Origin: Elysia crispata
Lineage: Eukaryota > Mollusca > Gastropoda > Plakobranchidae
Direction: 5' to 3'
Assembly (NCBI GenBank): GCA_033675545.1
Contig: JAWDGP010006875.1
Coordinates: 470,001 to 534,000 of the forward strand
DNA: 64,000 nucleotides
The position numbers and the translations under genes are program-made. The notes below the pieces were generated by a model. The model did no database searches. It saw nothing but the letters and a program-made list of their open reading frames with translations, and had not been told where the DNA came from. Shown here in pieces: positions 59,710-64,000 of the stretch; position 1 is the first letter of the stretch; each line of letters starts with the position of its first letter.

Positions 59710-59800
59710 CCGGACTTGCTCTGACAACTCCCCGTAGGGGAAGCAATGGCGGGGGCGGGGCCTAAACATGGCGCCCTGTGGCGTGAAAGGGCTAAAAGGG
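59710..59800 (-). mobile_element. Possible single end of another TTAA element
   Basis: Read on the minus strand it starts TTAA (59804-59801), then CCCTTTTAGCCCTTTCACGC, and includes a CCCCTACGGGG hairpin at 59729-59739. The TTAA boundary and the hairpin placement resemble the two piggyBac-like elements, but no partner end was found nearby, so this is only a candidate. Confidence 0.3.
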
Positions 59801-61177
59801 TTAAAACTAGGAGAGAAGAATACCCACAGGTGCGAGCTGCTCTAAGCACAAGTGATGCTCGGATGACTTCCATTGTAGAGCTGGCTGCTTAGGATGAAAT
59901 TCTTTTCTTTTTTTTTTTCAACCTACCTTTTTCTTCTTTCCGCAGGCATTCTTGAAAAATTCTGCTTCGATGCACTCGATTGCAAATTGGCTGAGATGCG
60001 ATTTTAGTTTCATTTAATGATTGTTTTATTTGACTCTACTTGCGACTGGGTAAAATTATTAAAATGTGAGAGAAGCTAGTGACGGTTTTGGGATCAAATA
60101 CAAAAGTTGAATGAACGAGAAACTCGTTACTTTCCTTTTTCTCTATTTTTAATAAAGATCAACGAAACGCTTTCAAGCAATAACCGACTCTGTCAGCTTT
60201 AATTATTATACCTGAATCGACTAGTCAGTTTTAGAAATGTTATTGCAACATTAGTGCTAGGCTGATTGTTTTTCAGTTCCATTAACTCCGCAGTTTTATT
60301 GCTCTATTGTTTCGAAATATAGAAAAAGCACAATATGTGCTTTTCACACACTTTAATCTGAAAACCACATTATTAACAACCTTTAAAAAAGATATTGGAG
60401 GACTCTTTCACAACGTTCATGGAAACAAGGTAAAAAAAAAATATTGGTGACTCGAATCCCACCCATCTCTTTGTTGACCACTGCAGTCAAACATAACTTG
60501 GCGCTACAGTTCATCAACTTCCTATGTCAGGATGTTTTTTCCGTCTGAAACTGCACAAAACGTCATACAGTTGACACTTGCAACACCTTAACTTAAATGC
60601 TTTTAAGAGACGTAGAAATCAAATGGACTGGAAAGTATTTCAGATAATCAAACAGATTGGCCACTCCTTATTTCATTCTAGGCTGCAAATACTTTGGGAA
60701 AAATGACAACACTGAATGACCAAAACAAGACAACATCTAAGTATTTTGAATTTCTAAGCGAAGTTATAATTACTAGTCATTCTAAATGCTTAATCTAGAA
60801 ACATAAGAAATTGTGTTTGTCGTCACTGCGTTATCACTCTTTTATTTGTAAAAAGAACTGATCGCAACTATTATTCTTCAAGCTCATCGTCTCTGTTTGA
60901 TTTGCTAGTACAATATATTGGAAAATTCATTTTGTGGGTTTAGGTATAAACTAGACGAAGCAACAAAGAAAAAAAGGTAGCCTTATATTCTGAATGCAGT
61001 TTCACTAACATCCAGAGTGTTTTATTTTTCTGTTCCGCTAACTCCTTCTCTCGACACAGTATTTGACAATAATTTAAAGCAGCCAAAAAAGGAAGACAAT
61101 ATTAATTGAACGCTTTGCCCGGCGGATTCTCAACCTGTGAAAACTACTTTTTCATTGTTTTTATTAATTTAGGAATT

Positions 61178-61469
<292 letters not shown>

Positions 61470-61619
61470 ATTACAATAAGCCTCATCATCATTATATCGC
61501 CAACGTCATCATTTATGACGCATGATATCTGTTTTTTTTTAAAATACAAACCAAAATCTTGATAAATGTCAAAGATTTATTATTTCTACAGTCAAAAATG
61601 ATTTTTTTTTCATGTGCGT

Positions 61620-61930
61620 GTGTTTTGTATGGGTCTTGAAAATCACCGGTTACAAGACTGGGGCTGCGGCTTCGTCATCATCGTGGTTATGGACAGTTGA
61701 ACAGGATTAATTTTGATTTAACCGCAGCCTTCCCAATGCATAGTCGTTCGTAATTGTTTGATGGGCCCCAAGTCCTTCTCGAGGTACTGTGCGGAGATAT
61801 TGTGGTGCTAAAAGCTTAAGTGAGTGCAGCAGAGCTTGGCATTACTCACATGCAAACTGGCGATTCGTGAAATATTCCCTGCAAAGACTGTCAGTCACAG
61901 CCAACTGGTTTTCAATTTGCTTTTACCCAG
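61620..61930. promoter_or_regulatory. Possible regulatory block
   Basis: Non-repetitive stretch with a Grainyhead-like ACCGGTT (61646) and an Otx-like GGATTAA (61703), just after the compound (TAG)(TTA) array. Weak call. Confidence 0.2.
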
Positions 61931-62036
61931 CGTTTCTAAGTGAAGTTGGGCATGTTTATGATGAGTATTACATGATGAAAGGGAAATGGTTGAATTGAGT
62001 GAAGGGAAATTAAAAAAAAAAGATTAGAACATGTCA

Positions 62037-62038
62037 TT

Positions 62039-62071
<33 letters not shown>

Positions 62072-62200
62072 TGAGAGCGAGAAAGAGAAAGAGAGACAGA
62101 GACAGAGAGCGAGAGAGAGAGACACACACACACACACAGACACAGACAGAGAGACGATGTGACCAAAAGAAAAATAATTATAAATAAATTATAAATCTAT

Positions 62201-62285
<85 letters not shown>
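62037..62285. repeat. (AG)n/(CA)n and (AG)n microsatellites
   Basis: Imperfect AG at 62037-62120 with a (CA)n stretch to about 62140, then a pure (AG)n at 62201-62285. Confidence 0.95.
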
Positions 62286-62288
<3 letters not shown>

Positions 62289-62289
62289 C

Positions 62290-64000
62290 AATATTCATTA
62301 TAAAAAATAAATTCATATCTCAATAGCCAGTACATTGTAATACACGGCTCATTAGAAACCTAGACGGATTACACTTCTTTCCTTTTGTTTGTATCCTTGT
62401 GAACTAAACAGGTTTGCTTCGGTACCTTCGTTATGGGGATATTCGATGCTGTAGTCTAGCTCTGATTGTTTAAGCCAATCTTGCAAGTGACATAATGATC
62501 GCACAAAATTGAACCAAAAAACAGCCACAAAGAGCTTGAGGCGGTTGTCTGCTCAAAGTTATTAGATCAAATGAATCTGCTCCTCATCTTCAAGAGTGCT
62601 TCCGAATTACATAGCTTTTGTTGTACCTTCAATCCGGAAGTAAATGAGTCAGATGCATTATGGACTCACGATCCTACATACAGAGGTTTTTCATAGGAAA
62701 TTCGAGATAGACTTGGTTTTTGGGCTGTCCTGATAAATTATGCTTGAATTTTTTAGCAATATACTTCGTTAAACAACCCCATAAATTTTATGTTTTTTAA
62801 ACAGCCCCACATCCGCACCGTTTTCTTCTCAGGCACTTTTTTTTCTTTTCTTGCAAAGTAACTCTTTTTGCATCGCAAATTAACACATACGCTTCAAAGA
62901 GTATTGAAAAAAGAAATCGGAGTTTGATAAATGTATTATTGAAGTAAATGCATTAACTAGACATGGTTTATTTTTTTCCATGTAAAACAGTTTCCAAAAT
63001 TTGAAACCGAAAACAGGGACTTTGCTAGCATAAGTTAGAGAAAAAGATGTGAATGTCTGAAAAAAAAATAATTATCAGCGAGTAATTTTGCGAAAGAAAA
63101 AGGTTCCAATATTACTTCACTTTTGAATAGCTTATTTTTAGGTATAGCCCAAAAAGAAAAAAAAAGAATAGAAACTGCACTTTATCACATCCAAATTAAT
63201 ACATTCGACACAGATTTTGATTACGAACGATCATCAGATCATAAGATATGATATTCGATTCCAAGTTCTTGGGTGACTGGGGAATCGTTGGAAAAAAAGG
63301 TCTAAAAAAAAAAAACTATTAAATGTTAGAAAAGAGTCAGCCAAAATCCATAATGCCCTTTCTCTTTGGTAACAAATGAGAAAAAACAAGGGAAAACAAA
63401 ATAGTTTGATGTAAACGCTAGTTTAAGACAACATCAGAACGATAACGCTCCGCCATTTAAGGCATAATAGCCAAAGATTTTAATTAACTTTTGCAAACCA
63501 AAGTTAGGTTAGAATGGCTCAAGCGGAAAGGCCATATTATTGTTTGGTAAAGACCGGCTTTCATATTATAACAATGGCACTTTAAGAAAAAAGACTTTCG
63601 TCTGTATCTTTATTGCACCAGACTTATGACATTCGTGCTGGATGGATGTGAACAGGGCTTGAAACAGATTGTTTGGCCTCTACTGAGTCCAAACTTTCTC
63701 ATCTCCAATCTGTTTCGATTGTCAAACTAAGCATTCACTTTTGCCATTAGAGAAAACATGACATTGATAACCTCCCACAACTATGCGGATTTATTATTTT
63801 TTGAATAAGGATAAACAGTATGATCCACTCAATAAGACTACGTCACTGTTTCTTAACAATTATTCGATTATGTATCTTTTATTAAAAGTGAGATTGTCCG
63901 AGGTGTATAACACGTATAACGATTTAATAGGTATGGTGACATCATCACTATTTTTTCTCCATTAAACTGGAGGCACAGCATGCATATTGTTTCAATAATT
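62290..64000. other. Intergenic, no gene seen
   Basis: AT-rich single-copy-looking DNA with no recognisable exon, transposon end or RNA gene. Confidence 0.5.

Noticed and set aside
59448..59873. 141-codon minus-strand ORF
   Set aside because: No domain recognised. It crosses the TTAA boundary of the candidate element end and has a hydrophobic low-complexity tail from AG-rich DNA.

Overview
This is animal nuclear DNA, not bacterial. It is AT-rich, its genes are split by GT-AG introns, and it is full of microsatellites, mainly (AG)n, (AAT)n, (TAG)n and (ATGT)n, and of short inverted-repeat transposons. Intron density, repeat style and protein similarity suggest a lophotrochozoan, probably a gastropod mollusc. 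That assignment is an inference, because no species marker is present.

The one complete gene is cytoplasmic isoleucyl-tRNA synthetase (IARS1) on the + strand. It has a non-coding leader exon ending at 8186 and 32 coding exons from 10854 to 38908. All exon phases agree, the total is 3882 nt, and the product is 1293 aa. The catalytic, editing, anticodon-binding and C-terminal repeat regions can all be followed. A 3' UTR of about 1.3 kb ends near a poly(A) signal at 40175. One intron uses a GC donor. On the opposite strand at 4154-4213 lies what looks like the first coding exon of nicotinamide phosphoribosyltransferase (NAMPT). The two genes are therefore divergent, about 4 kb apart, and the rest of NAMPT lies beyond the left edge.

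Layout: 1-4153 is presumed NAMPT intron 1 with microsatellites and a TTAA-flanked piggyBac-like MITE (3049-3721). 4214-8135 is the intergenic spacer with four long (AG/CT)n arrays. 8136-40200 is IARS1; its introns hold a TTAA-flanked piggyBac derivative with a leftover ORF (12134-12847), a decayed PIF/Harbinger element that keeps pieces of both of its genes (24837-26557), other inverted-repeat elements and an unidentified coding relic near 21.2-21.7 kb. From 40.2 to 64 kb no gene was found. That stretch alternates between microsatellites, MITEs (including a 576-bp element with about 55-bp inverted repeats at 46714-47289) and several GC-richer, non-repetitive blocks with clustered transcription-factor-like motifs that could be distal regulatory DNA.

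There is no clear new biological system here. The most interesting items are the mobile elements: two TTAA elements of unrelated sequence that share a tandem-hairpin end architecture, and the Harbinger relic with both genes and a TTA target duplication.
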